From NCBI GenBank assembly GCA_032821775.1, contig JAVLRN010000009.1:62001-126000 (forward strand): a stretch of DNA of 64,000 nucleotides. The letters are read 5' to 3'. A program made the translations under genes and the position numbers. This document shows positions 34,270-45,898 of the stretch, in pieces; within the stretch, counting starts at the first letter, position 1, and each line of letters begins with the position of its first letter. This DNA comes from Sanguinoderma infundibulare (lineage: Eukaryota > Basidiomycota > Agaricomycetes > Polyporales > Polyporaceae). The notes beneath the pieces were generated by a model. The model had not been told where the DNA came from. It searched no databases and saw only the letters and a program-made list of their open reading frames with translations.

Positions 34270-37154
34270 ATGGACGACTCAACAACCTCTGCGGCGACTT
34301 CTGCTCTCGAATCACCGCCTAGGGAGTCGTTGCCACCCCAGCATGGAAGTCCCGTGGTGGCCTTTATAATTGGCCTCGCGATCGTCATTCTTGCTTCCAT
34401 ACTCAATGCTGCCGGACTCAACTTGACGAAACTAGACCATGTGAGTAGTCTTCTCTCCATGCGCGTCGGCGAGGAGCGGACTTCTGAATGGCACGTTAGG
34501 TGCGGACGAGTGAAATCCCGAAATCTGCACGGCGACGAGACTGGTTACGACCGTTATGGCTGCTCGGAATGGTATTATACATGTGAGTACTTGGACGCTG
34601 TCTTCGTAGGCTTGAACGCTCCTTTCGTGGGCTTGAACGGGCTTGGAGAATGCCCAAGGAAGATGGGGCAATCTGCTTCGTCGGTCGACGGATCCTCAGT
34701 TCGCGCCTTCGAGGGACGGTCATTTCGGCTGACGCCGCAGCACCTCCCATCGCGAAGCTGTCGCTTCTTGCACGATCCTCAGCGTACGCCTAGGAATGGA
34801 TACGGGCATACCCGTCGCCATTTGGCTGTACCCATACCCGTACCCGCCAGGTCGCGTGCTTGTTACGTCGCGAATTGTACTGCTGCTCTGATGAATGGAC
34901 GTCGCAGAGCTACATCGACAGTATGGGGCTTTGATTGCGACTGGCTCCACCGGTGTGAGAGACGTGCGATGTATGCGGTAGGGTTTAATGGGCACTGTCT
35001 GTCAGCGAAGACCGGGGATCTCGGAACGTGTCGTAGTTTGGGTTGGCGGCGCTTACTCAAAGGATAGCAACTGAAGCTGTGTGAGCAGCAGAGCACACCC
35101 GCAAACGTGATGAGCAAACGAATGCTGCCACCAACGGGCGAATTTTGCTCTCCTGCCCGACGTCGACCCGTGCCCGTACCCGAGTCCAATATATCCGACT
35201 CTTATCTTTCCTATATGCGCCGCACCTTCTGAGTTGTACTTGTAGTCTCGTCACCAGCCGTTCTGGAAAACGTCCAAGAATGGACAAGGGGTCCTGCCCT
35301 TTTTGGGTCAGGTGGCTGGTTACGAGACTATTGTACTTGTGCAACGCGCAGACAGTTTCGGAAATTGGCTATCCATTGTTGCCCACAGACTTCCTGACAT
35401 GTGAACGTTTGCTGATGTGTGTTTGCAGCTTATCCCAGTTGATTGGAAGCACACTTGCTCTCGAGTACATGCGTGCAGGTTAGAAGTTCTGCCCATTACT
35501 TCGCCGATTTCTTGCTCAAATCGCTGCAGAATATGTTGCACCGCTCGGCTCTACATCCCTCATATTCAACTTCCTCTTTGCCAAGTTCTTGGTTAATACC
35601 CCCGTCACGAAGAACGACATATATGTACGTCGTTCACGGATTATCAGAACATGCCTTGCTCAGTGGGGTCTCTACAGGGTACTATAATCGTAATCATCGG
35701 CGTAATTGGCATTGTTGCCTTCGGCTCGATCAACAGCGGTCTCGCATCGGAAACGAACGCAAATCACCTCACGGAGCTCTGGACCCGCGGCAACTGGCTC
35801 GCATACTTCTTCTTCATGTTTTTCGCCCTTCTGTCTCTTTACATCTTCACCTCCCAACTCGACCAAGTGCTCGCCGCGCGTGCGGACCTGACGGCAGAGC
35901 CCTTTGCCGGCATGCGGGCACGCGCCGGCGGGCTTGTGACCCCACCCACCCTCGCAGGAAAGTTGATGGCCTTTTGGGACAATGCGATGATGTGGACACG
36001 GGAGAAGCTCGAGCTATGGACGGCGCCACACGACGATAAGCGGATCGCATGGACGCTCGGTATTGGGTGGGCGTGCTGCGGTGGTGGACTTGCAGGGGCA
36101 ACGCTGGTATTCGCGAAGGCCGCGTACGTGAACTGCATCATACCAGTTGGCGTATGAATTCATTGACTAATATAACGCCCAATAGCGTTAAACTCATCTC
36201 GGGAGCGGTGTCACATGAGAACACAGGGAACCAGTTCGGGCACGCATCCGTCGTGTTCACGTTCATCTTCCTTGCGGTGACTGCAGTATGTCAGATCATC
36301 TGCTTGAATAGAGGTCTTGCTGTCTACGATTCGACGCTCGTGGTCCCCGTGTTCTATGGCGTGTATACCGGTCTCGGGTACGTTCTAAGTCCCTGCGCGC
36401 TTGCAATGGTGCTCAAACGTTCTCCACCCAGGTTCTTTAATTCGTTGGTAAGAAAAATACACCATATCCCTGGCCATCTGTATCGCTCACATAACCCTAG
36501 ATTTTCAACGACGAGATCGATGCTTATCAGTCGTGGACGCTTTTCCTCATCTTCTGCTCGATGGCCGTCCTCGTCTCCGGTGTCGTGCTCCTCACGTACA
36601 AGAAGCCGGAGCCTAAACACTCGACCCCGCAATCCGGCACTCCGTTGGCGGGACGGGGACACCGCAGTGCGACTAAGGGCACTTTCGTCAGCAGCGGGCG
36701 AGACGAGGAGGAGGCGCTGCACGAAGGCGAGGGAGCCGAACACGACGAGGGCGCCATGTGGCAACTCGGTGAAGCGAGCGACGACGAGGACCAGACCGCC
36801 GGTGGCGCAGGTTCTCCGCGATCACCGCGATCACCCCGGTTGCAGCTCGGTCCTTCGAGGGTGCAGCGCAAAGCGTCTGGCTTGTCCCTCAAGTTGGCCG
36901 CTAGCGCGAGCCAGATAAGCCTGTCGCGGAGTCGGGGCCGTTCGCGAGGAGAGGGCGAGGAAGCGGCGGGCATGCTGGCTGAAGATGCTGAGGACGAGAG
37001 GGAAGGGGAGGAGGAGGCGGTCGTGGCTCGGAGACGGCCGTCGTCGTCTTCGGATTCGGACACGACGCTCCCTCGTCCGGAGGCCGCGGCGTACATGGAC
37101 GATGAAGCATTTGGCGCTTGGGAAGGTGGACCACCAGGGAAGGCACATAGCTGA
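34270..37154 (+). CDS. NIPA-type magnesium transporter (DUF803)
   Basis: A spliced gene of roughly 550-600 residues. Exon 1 (34270-34440) starts MDDSTTSAATS and contains VVAFIIGLAIVILASILNAAGLNLTKLDH, the family's first helix. Later exons give RPLWLLGMVLYILSQLIGST, LEYMRAEYVAPLGSTSLIFN, VTKNDIYGTIIVIIGVIGIV and STLVVPVFYGVYTGLG, all typical NIPA segments, with about nine helices. The last exon adds a long charged cytosolic tail. NIPA proteins move Mg2+ across plasma or endosomal membranes. The second intron (34583-35428) is 846 nt, far longer than the others, and the coding sequence includes a 16-nt micro-exon (36432-36447). Confidence 0.92.
35243..35330. repeat. Inverted repeat inside the long NIPA intron
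   Basis: TAGTCTCGTCACCAGCC at 35243-35259 and its near-complement GGCTGGTTACGAGACTA at 35314-35330 (one mismatch in 17) form a hairpin with a 54-nt loop. Upstream in the same intron are two runs of CCCGTACCCG-type sequence (about 34828-34848 and 35165-35184) and a 20-nt tandem duplication around 34601-34640. The intron looks as if it contains inserted DNA. Confidence 0.55.
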
Positions 37155-37833
37155 ATTTTGAATGCTGGCCTGACGGCGTGGTATGATCGGAAATCTTTTG
37201 TACTCTTAGAGTAGTTGGATATCTACAATCGGTTGGACGGATCGGCCGCACATTCGGCGCGGAGTTGTTCTCTTCCTGCCACAGTGCGTCTTTGTCATCC
37301 TGTGCATCATCGCGCTGCTCACCTGCAGGCCTATCACATAGGTCGGATTTGTCCCCGCCCTCCCCACTCTGGGGTTTGTTCTGGCCGTTCAGGCGCCGGT
37401 GTTGGCCTGCTTTAGACTGAGTAGTTACCTTGCTGCCTTTGACCTCGCTCAGACCCTGTGGCCCTCTTAGGACCAACATGCTGGCTTCTCGGGCTTAAGT
37501 CCGCTCAAGCTACCGTGCCAGAGTTTGTTTGTCGTGGATCCATGGCGTCACGCGTACGGGCCTTCTCCGACCCGAGCCCGCTGGAAGTTAAGTTAAACCA
37601 CGGAGAATCACTTCAAGGTTTGCGGCTCCATAAACGGAGATGTCATGCACCAGCTTCTCGCTCGCTTGCTTGGCCGCCACTATGAAAGGAACGTTCTGGA
37701 TCGTTCAAACCCCAGCGACCTCGAGCACATTCCAGCGCATTCCCCCCACTCCCTCCGCCCCCCAGGCAGACCCAAGCTCGGGCGTTTTAACCCGCAGACT
37801 TTGCGTCCTGACGCCTTGCGTCTTTTCTGTGCC
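37155..37833. other. Intergenic region, no gene seen
   Basis: This lies between the NIPA stop and the velvet gene start, and should contain the velvet promoter. No supported coding sequence. Confidence 0.5.
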
Positions 37834-39675
37834 ATGGCTGATCACAGACCGTACCCAGTACGTAGCCCATCCCTGTCGACGCAATGCCATAACCGTGACA
37901 TGACGCGCCCGTGATCCTTAGGTACCGCTCGCGGTGGGCGCGATGCCTGCCGGGCTGCCCATCCCGTTTACGCAAGGGTCGTTCGCTGGCAAGACCATTC
38001 GCACCTCCGTCACCGAGCTACAGAAGGCCGACGCGGGGCGAAGGTGCGCCGTCTGTCCGTTTCTTGTTGAACCCGCCGCCGGCTACATGGTCGTGGCTTG
38101 CCAGCGTGGCGGTGCTGATTTGTCTTGGCGGCGGCTGGTGTGACATTGCAGGTACGCGCGGAAGGACAAGCGTCCCCTCGACCCGCCCCCAGTCGTGCAG
38201 GTCCGCTTCTTCGAGGTGCGCGACCCTGGGTCGTCTGCTCAGCGGGAGAGGGAGCTCCTGGCGTACGAGTGAGTCTTTTGAGATTATCGTTCAGGAGCTG
38301 CCATGGTCACTGTCCTGACTGCAAAATTTCCAGTGAGGCCCTGGTGCTCGGTCTACTTTGCCAGGTCGACCTGTTTCCGATTCCTGAGGAGGTAACGCCA
38401 GACGGCATCGCTGGCCGGAACGCGAACAACCCGATGACTGGTGTCATCATGAACCCGATCTCGAGCCACACCGTCCCGTACGGCAGCTCCTTGCCAGGCG
38501 CCCTCGCCAAACAGCCGTTTCCGCTGATGGCCCCTGCAATGTACGTCGGGCCCACGTCACACATGACCGAATATACGTGCTCATTGTGTCCTCATTCGCC
38601 AGCCAGGGGCAAAGTCCAACGGGTTCAGGGCGGGAATTCGACAACGAGGTGTGTACGAACTTCATTTTGAACATTCCTTTCACGCCATTGACAGCTGTCC
38701 ATCCCCACCATCCGGCTCGTGTTCAGTATCCCGCCTTTCAGCCGCAGGCTGGCCCGCCAGCACTGAGCGCTTCCACTCTCATGGTACCTTTACATCTGCC
38801 CGTACAAACCCCTTCGGGCCCAGCTTCGCAGACCCCCAACGACGTCATTGCTTACTATAGCAATTACGCGATAACCGAGTCCTCTAACTGCACCCACGTC
38901 CTCGCTGGAGCGCGTGTGGCGAACGCGATGGCGATGGAATACAACGGGCGACCGACGTTGGCTTTTGTCTTCAACGTTCGTCATGCCGTCCTCTCCGCTC
39001 TGCAGTAAAGAGGCTCATCTCTCTCTCTCTCTCTCTCTCTCCCGTACATCTGACAGGATCTCGCCGTCCAGCAAGAGGGCTCGTACACACTCCGCTACCG
39101 GGTCTTCAGCATCTTCGCCAAGACGGCCGACCTGGCCTCGGGCACGTACTCGACGCCCATCCTCGCGAGCTGCTTCGGGGGCGTGTTCAAGATATGGTCT
39201 TCCAAGGCGTTCCCCGGCCTTGCGCCGTCCACGGCACTCACTAGGGCACGTCCTTTCATCTCTCCCTCTCTCCCTCTCTCCCTCCCTCTGTCTGCCTCTT
39301 CACGTCTCGTCTCTCGCGCCGTCCATGCATCAGGCTGGAACTGAAACCGTGTCCGATCCCATCCAACAGCGTCTCTCCTTGTATGGCACCCACGTCAACA
39401 TCCGCAGCGCCGACCGCAAGAAGAAGAGGGCCAAGACCGACCACTACAGCGGCGCCGACTCCGGGTCCGGAGGCGCAGGCACCCCCCAGAACGACGCTGC
39501 TGCCGGCTCGGCTGGCGACTACTTCAGCGTGGCCCTGGGCGGGGCCCGGGCCACGTCCGGCGCAGGGCAAGGGGACGGGCGGCGGCCGCACTCTGGTGAC
39601 TGGGTGGGGTCGTTCTCCCACTACTCGGGGAGCGGGAGCAGCAGCCAGGCCTCTGGGAACCATAGCAGGTCGTGA
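37834..39675 (+). CDS. Velvet-domain transcriptional regulator (VosA/VelB type)
   Basis: A spliced gene of about seven or more exons. The first is only 24 nt (MADHRPYP). The split velvet domain begins at KDKRPLDPPPVVQVRFFEV, is interrupted by a Pro/Ala/Ser-rich insert (VHPHHPARVQYPAFQPQ onwards) and resumes at AFVFNDLAVQQEGSYTLRYR, ILASCFGGVFKIWSSKAFPG and LTRRLSLYGTHVNIR, followed by a basic KKKRAK stretch and a Gly/Ser-rich tail. Velvet proteins are fungal NF-kappaB-like DNA-binding factors controlling development, sporulation and secondary metabolism, often as heterodimers or with LaeA. The interrupted domain recalls VelB, while the PPPVVQ motif recalls VosA, so the subfamily is left open. 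The exon ending at LTR seems to use a GC donor (GCACGT). Confidence 0.88.
39018..39041 (+). repeat. (CT)12 microsatellite in a velvet-gene intron
   Basis: A pure CT run of 24 nt lies in the intron before DLAVQQEG. The next intron carries a longer, interrupted TCTCCCTC-type pyrimidine tract around 39258-39305. Confidence 0.9.
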
Positions 39676-40828
39676 AGCGGACTGTTGGTTCATCATGGTC
39701 GTTGCTGACGGAGGACTCGCTTATACACATAGAGACCTGTCGTCCGATTCGTCTTCCTTGGTCAGTCACGTCCTTGTCTTGTTGCTCTTGCTGTCGCTTT
39801 GCTCGAACATTAGCATGTCTCCCTGTACTCCTCGGACCTTACAAACACGCTGTAACATTCCCGTCCTGCTGCCCTCGTCTGTGTCTTCGCTCTCGCACAT
39901 GTAATGCTCTCTATGTTGTCGCTGTGCCTCTTGATATAGACTAGCTTCCGTCTGTTTTCCGTCGTCGTAGTTCTTGCGTCGTCTCCGAAGCTCTCCCTGC
40001 ATGTTCCGCGTTTGTAGTCCCGCAATAAAAGTTATACACGGACTGCAGTCGAGCGCGAACACTAGCGTCGCGTTGCTGTGGCTGTTCTCTGCGGCCAGCT
40101 TTCTAAGGTACAGATCGTACAAAATGCTGTAAGAATATTTCCTTAACAATAGTTGTCCGGAATCTGCTGGATCCCTCGGCGAGCTTTCCTCCCCCACGAG
40201 TCCCCTAGCTACTTGTTCCGAGATGTTCACCCCCGTACCCCGCATGGCATCCGCGCCTTCGAGGACGGAGCTCGAGCAGATCTTCGTTCGAGAAGCGTGG
40301 TGACCTGGTTGCACGAAGCGTACAGAGACACCACAGCATACGCGGTACCTATCATTAAGCGCAATATCCGAGACGGATCAGCATCGGAGGAAAGGCAAAC
40401 CGTCACCCACCCTCGGGATCACTGTCCATCGTCGCGACGATTCCCCGGCAACCGTTTCGCGGCGGCCGCCTGGGGCGCACGTGGACCGAGGCACACGTTG
40501 CTCCGCGCCTCGTCACTGTCCAACTGGGTGCAAACTCGACGCAGGAGGAGAGGCGGGCCAAACAAAACGGACGTGCTCGGTGGCCGGTGACGCTCCAACG
40601 TCACTTGCTCATGGAGCGCGAATGCCGAGGGCCAGGAGAAGCCTGCGCGCAATACCGTCTACGGGGCTTCCGCGGCCAAACCCAGGCCTCGAGAACGTTT
40701 GGGCTTCTGTAGAGGCTCAACGTGGCCCGAGCGCACGCGGTCGCCGTGCCTCATCGTAGCTACGTCGACGCGGTATAAAGGCGACCGCGGACGGGCGGCG
40801 TCGAAACGTCGTCATACCTCAGAAAAAC
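39676..40828. other. Intergenic region and esterase promoter
   Basis: About 1.15 kb with no supported gene. The last part is the promoter of the acetyl xylan esterase. Confidence 0.5.
40774..40779 (+). promoter_or_regulatory. TATA box of the acetyl xylan esterase gene
   Basis: TATAAA lies 50 nt upstream of the ATG at 40829, in a GC-rich setting. Such strong core promoters are usual for inducible secreted carbohydrate-active enzymes. Confidence 0.65.
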
Positions 40829-42218
40829 ATGTTCTCGCTCAAGGCCGGGCTGAGCGTCGCTGCATTCCTGCCCTTCGTCCACCTCGCTGCTGGCCAGTCG
40901 CAAGAGTGGGGCCAGTGCGGAGGCCTCGGCTGGACGGGCGCGACGACCTGTGGTGCGTATGAGTTTTTCCCTTGCGTGTTCGCTTCCGTTCGGAATATGG
41001 TGGCACTCACCGGTCTGTGCGTTTGTCTCCTGCAGTCTCCGGCACTGTTTGCACGCAGATCAACCAGTACTACTCCCAATGCTTACCTGGGCAGGCCACG
41101 GCCGCGCCCACGCCCACGAGCTCTGCGCCGCCCGGGACGACGAGCACGCCGACGGGCACCGCACCCGCCGGCTTGGCCTCCATCCCTGCCTCGACGCTCT
41201 ACCAGATCTCCAACTTCGGCTCGAACCCGAACAATATCGGAATGTTCGTGTACAAGCCAAAGACGGTTGCGGCCAATCCGCCGCTGATCGTCGCCAGCCA
41301 CTGTACGTTAGCTAAGTAACATGCAGGGAGTGTGTTCCACTCACTGACGTCTTCAAACTCGGAAGACTGCTCGGGCACCGCGCAGGCGTACTACACCGGG
41401 TCAAAGTTCGCGCAGCTCGCTGAGACGTACGGCTACGTCGTCCTCTACCCCAACTCTGTGAGCTGCTCGCATCTCACGTAACGCGGCAAGGCAAATGTGC
41501 TCATCTTTTGTCTGCAGCCGCACTCCGGTACCTGCTGGGACGTGTCCTCCAACGAGACCCTGACGCACAACGGCGGGAGCGACTCGCTCGGCATTGCGTC
41601 CGCAGCGAGATACGCCATTTCCAACTGGGGCGTCGACGCGAACCGCGTCTTTGCCGTCGGAACGTCCTCCGGGGCGATGATGACGAGCGTGCTCGCGGGC
41701 GCATACCCCGACGTCTTCAAAGCCGGGATTGTCGACTCGGGTGTCGCGTACGGCTGCTTCTCGCTCCCCGGGCAGCCTGACGACAGCTGGAACTCGCAGT
41801 GCTCCGAGGGCGAGCTGATCCTGACGGGCGAGCAGTGGGCGGACCGCGTATACGCCGCGTACCCCGGCTACACTGGGGCGCGCCCGAAGATGCAGGTCTG
41901 GCACGGAACCGCGTACGTACCTTTTCCTCTCTCTCTCCCCTTCCCTGACGCGTCTTGCTGGATCGACGAGCTGACGACGTCGCGGGTGCCAGGGACACGA
42001 CGCTCTACCCGCAGAACTTCTTCGAGGAGATCAAGCAGTGGACGACCGTGTTCGGGTACTCGAGCACGCCCGCCTCGAACGTGTCCGAGTCGTACCTGCC
42101 GTCGGGCTACTCGAACGCGACGTACGGCCCCAACTTCCAGGCGATCCTTGCCCAGGGCGTCGGCCACACCGTCCCTCTGTTCGAGCAGCAATATCTCCAG
42201 TTCTTGGGCATCGCATAG
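40829..42218 (+). CDS. Secreted CE1 acetyl xylan esterase with N-terminal CBM1
   Basis: Five exons (40829-40952, 41036-41302, 41366-41457, 41518-41912, 41993-42218) give 367 residues. A signal peptide (MFSLKAGLSVAAFLPFVHLAAG) is followed by a cellulose-binding CBM1 (EWGQCGGLGWTGATTC with the rest of its cysteines in exon 2), a Thr/Pro/Ser linker, and a CE1 esterase domain of the alpha/beta-hydrolase fold. The HYCSGTAQAYY motif and the nucleophile elbow GTSSGAMM are clear; a later Asp and the GVGHTVP histidine would complete the triad. The enzyme would remove acetyl groups from xylan so that xylanases can act, outside the cell, anchored to cellulose. This is plant-cell-wall-decay equipment. 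Confidence 0.94.
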
Positions 42219-42573
42219 GGAATGGACAATGGATAGTTTTAGCTGCCGGCAAGGTGACTGTTGATTAATAGTTGATGTCTGGTGCATTGTACATTTGTCC
42301 TTCCAGCAAAGAGTAGCATAAAATAAGCGAGAATGACTGCGAAGGGTAGGCTGAAGAGAAGAGACCCTCGATGGTCAGCGTGGCAGACTGAGACTGGCAC
42401 AGATCTGAGATCCGAGAATATCGGATGCGGATTTCGTCATACTCGCTTGCGCATCCTGGGCACCGACTCGAGCTTGCTCAGCATCTTCCACCACATCCCT
42501 CTCCGCCTACATCCACCACTCGTCATCTAGAATCTTGTAGACGACGCTGAGCAGCTCTAGAGCTCGGTATCCA
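42219..42573. other. Leader region of the TCP11-family gene
   Basis: A 355-nt gap between the esterase stop and the TCP11 start. The part from about 42495 to 42555 recurs in direct orientation at about 59286-59345 (see that entry). Confidence 0.6.
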
Positions 42574-44758
42574 ATGGAGAAGCTCATCTCCAAGCTACAA
42601 GCCCAAGCTCGAGCTCATCCTACTAACCCGATTCTGCGGCGAATTCTCCCTCAAATTCTCTATCTGCTCAACGGCGTCCAACCAGACTCTCCGGACGTCA
42701 AACGCAAGTATGAGGAGCTCCACCGTGATTTAGGCATGTTAGCCACAGAAGGTCATTGGGGTCCTTCGAAGGAGGACGAGGACTCCCTTCGGGAATTGAA
42801 GAGGAAGCTTGGTTTGTTGCAAGACGAGACCACCCACGATACCCCTCACGCCGACACACTCATAGACGATACCCACCCGCAGCCAATACCCAGACCATCC
42901 TCCGTCGATCTGAATAAGCATGTGCGTCAAGGCTCGCAGCCCATCGTTCAACCGCCCCCCTTGTCCACCCCATTACTCCCCGTGTCTACCACCACGCCGA
43001 TTGTTCTTCCTATCGAACTCGTTCAGACCCTGAACCAGACGTTCTTCCTCCATCTGCTAGCTACAGAGCCGCAACGCGTCCTTCCTCCGGGAAAATCTCT
43101 GCTTTCTATGATGGCCGCTCCTCGGACGAACGCGCATCCGCAGGACGACACACAAGCCAAGTTGGAGGAGCGCGTGAAGGATATGGTTCACAGCGCATTC
43201 TGGAAAGAGGTATGTACCCGTATATCGCCCATTACTCTTGCTGACGGCTCTGCCTCTCGCTTGAATGTAGGCACTCGAGTCGCTATCAAGTCCTTCTCCA
43301 GACAAACACCTACCACGCCTTAGACGGTTGTATGAAGACCTGCTTTCTGCATTGAAACCTCTCCTCCCGAAGAACGACCCAGTTCTGGCCACCCTATCTC
43401 TTCCGTTATCTCCAACGTTTGCACCGCTCCGCTCCGCAGTGATGCACTTGCGCGAATCACTGGTAGCCCTACGCACTCGCGCTTCCCCCACACGTGACGA
43501 GCGTATAGACAGTCTTCTACAAGCTTTGGACGAGCCCAACCAACTCGCGACCACAGAGGAGCTAGCCAGAATCGTCGCCGACACTGCTCGCTCGATCTTG
43601 GAACTCACAGAACTTATGAAGGAGGACTTATCCCAGTTCATGCTGGGGTCCATGGAAGAGAAGGACCTCAAGGCCATCATCACCCAGCAAGCTATGCTTG
43701 GCGAGAAATCCCTTATCCTGCAACTGTGGCCACCAAGTCGCGTCGAGCCAGCGTGGAAGGCCTGGGTAGACGGATCGGACGTCTCTGCATTCCTAAGATC
43801 CGAAACTGCACAAACTCCGCATCGTTGCTGGATGTATCGGCTTGTCCAAGCACTCGGAACAAACTCCGCTGTTGCCTGTCCTCTCCCCACTATTCGTGTC
43901 CCCAGCACCGAAGCGTCCAACCCACCTCAAGAAGAGCCAGACCTTGTTGAAACTCCGCCGAACATGCTCCCGCCTCCCTTCTTCGTGACGACTCCCGCAC
44001 TGATCGTCGCGCAGAACTACCTCCAAGCCCTCGTCATCGCAGCGTCCCTCCGCTCTCTGGTCCGCCTCCCTCCCCGATCCACCGCTCCGCACCCTCAGCC
44101 CGCGCCATCGGACGACGGCCTCCCGAGCTTCATGGAACGCATCTGGACGCTGCTCAAGTCCTCTGCTGACGAGGAGCCCGGCGCAGAAGACACAAAGGTC
44201 GTCAATCTCGCAGACGAAGTCGTGCGCGTCCGTCGCGACTGCACCGACGACGCGCATCCCTGCGGCCCCGACGAGGAGGCGCGCCTCCGCGCGGCCGTCG
44301 ACCGCACGCTCCAGCCGCGCGACCCAGTGTTCCTCCTCCTCCAGAAGCGCTTGCTGCAAGCCCTCGCAGCGTGGCTCGTCTCCGCAACAAGTCTTTCCGA
44401 CGGTGCGCTCGCAGACGGACGCGCATCGACACCCGGGCCGATGCACATGCAGACGGGGAGAGAGCGTCCCGGGAAGCGGCCGAGGCTGCATGTGGGTCTG
44501 GACGAGCCGAAGAGCATGTTCGTGGGCTGGGAGGGCGAGCGCGGGAGGCCGCCTGCGATCAAGGGCTTCGAGGACGAGGTGCTCATGCGGGCGATCGGGG
44601 AGACGTTCGCAAAGGTCGGTGGGGTGGTGGACTGGACGGGGCGGATATGGCAGGACTTGATCGAGACGGGGGAGGTTGGGGGTTCGACTGCGACTGATGA
44701 GGATGGGAGGAGTCGGCCGCGGGCTGAGGTTGGGACAGAGCAGGACACGGAGGCGTGA
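42574..44758 (+). CDS. TCP11/Sok1-family protein
   Basis: Two exons with one short intron (donor after WKE, acceptor before ALESLSS) give about 700 residues. The N-terminal half holds a short helical stretch (EKLISKLQAQARAHPT) and a Pro-rich linker; the Tcp11 region includes LRRLYEDLLSALKPLLPKN and IDSLLQALDEPNQLAT, mostly alpha-helical. The C-terminus is acidic and Arg-rich. Yeast Sok1, a member of this family, suppresses loss of protein kinase A; mammalian TCP11 acts in sperm cAMP signalling. No catalytic motif is visible. It is the intact parent of two broken copies found downstream in this window. Confidence 0.88.
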
Positions 44759-45212
44759 TATACATGTATGCGAGTGTAGGTGTTAGAGTTTGTTCGCGAC
44801 ATTTTCGTGCTGCAACTTGATGGTATCTGACCGTGATAGCATTATAATCTAGCGTAGATGAACTTTAGTCGGATGTTGTAGTACTCATAGCGATGCATTA
44901 CGAGGTGTGTACGAATGCAAACAACACTAGGCACATCGGGGAGGGACGGGAAGGGAAAACTGGCAAAGTCACTAGAAGCGCTTTCCATGGGCCAGTCGCC
45001 GCCATCGTCATCGGCCCCACTTCGGACAGCGTCTTGGTCTCCTTCGTGCTAATCTATGTTGGCATGTTGCACTTCTTGAGGTCGGACAGGAGTGTTCCGA
45101 GCCTAGGATTATCGATAATTACTCGATGGATATTCCTAAGCTACGCCCCTTGATCACTTCAAGATACAGTACCGCTTCAGAACCTTAAACGGGAATACAC
45201 GAATCATCATTT
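44759..45212. other. 3' flank of the TCP11-family gene, no gene seen
   Basis: About 450 nt without supported coding sequence. The first part is the TCP11 3' untranslated region, part of which is also recognisable at the end of the pseudogene copy near 57530-57600. Confidence 0.5.
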
Positions 45213-45430
45213 TCAGCCCTTCCCCATGAACCTAGCTGGCGCGTACTCCGGATCGTAGTACCGCCTGAACCCGTCATGGATGTCGCGCACGGCACCGACC
45301 ACGTGTATGGCGGTCCGGCGCTGGGAGGGGTGCCGATCTTCGCGGCCAAAGCGTTCCTTCCAGTGGGCGTGGTCGGGTGTTCGACTGTAGTCATGGAGGT
45401 TCCGGCCGTAGTCCAAGAAAGAGCCGAATA
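45213..45430 (-). pseudogene. Orphan terminal exon of an unrecognised gene
   Basis: From a good CAG acceptor (45431-45433) the minus strand reads VFGSFLDYGRNLHDYSRTPD and on to a stop at 45213, about 72 residues with a coding look. A GTGAGA donor lies just upstream near 45485, but the sequence before it belongs to the TCP11 relic, so the rest of this gene appears replaced. I do not recognise the protein. It could also be the end of a chimeric gene that is still transcribed. Confidence 0.4.
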
Positions 45431-45496
45431 CCTGCGGACAACCGGACGTGGTCAGTCTTGACACGAGCGTTGGGTTCTCACCTCGGTGAGAAGGAC

Positions 45497-45645
45497 TCAA
45501 CACCGGGTCGCGCGGCTGGAGCGTGCGGTCGACCGCCGTTCAACTCCTCCTACTAGGGGCCGCAGCGGTGCACAGCGTGGGCGCGCACGATGTTCTCTGC
45601 GTTGGCCTCCCCGTCCGCGAAAGTGAGAACTGTCCAGATGTGCCA
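45497..45645 (-). pseudogene. Short relic of the TCP11-family gene
   Basis: The plus strand here carries CGCGCGGCTGGAGCGTGCGG followed by TCGAC, then GGGGCCGCAG and later CGCGCACGA, in the same order as the reverse complement of the TCP11 gene around 44310-44180, with gaps and changes between. It is a small decayed inverted copy, lying only 0.75 kb from the end of its parent. Confidence 0.6.
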
Positions 45646-45828
45646 CCCACGAAGCTCGGGTCCGAAGATGGAGTCGTTTTGTATGTAGGCGGCGTTCGAT
45701 CGTCACAACATCACGGTTTCATAAGGTCATAAGTACCATCCCAACTAATCCAAGTGCGTAAACGTTGCGTCTGTGGAGGATAAGCCGCTTAGCTCGCCGA
45801 CAAAATGTATCCGAGAGATACCTGGCAG

Positions 45829-45898
45829 TGCATTCCTCGGGAATCGAACCGCCCAGGGTCAATGGCAGCGACCCAGGTTACCCCTGTGCCATTAATGC
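45829..45898 (-). tRNA. Degenerate tRNA-Gly(GCC)-like sequence
   Basis: Read on the minus strand, 70 nt begin GCATTAATGGCACAGGGG (a good Pol III A box) and contain GGTTCGATTCC (a perfect B box). The ends GCATT/AATGC pair over five of seven positions. An anticodon arm GGTCG-CTGCCAT-TGACC would present GCC. The T stem and the inner acceptor pairs are mismatched, so it is more likely a tRNA pseudogene or the head of a tRNA-derived SINE than a working gene. Confidence 0.45.
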
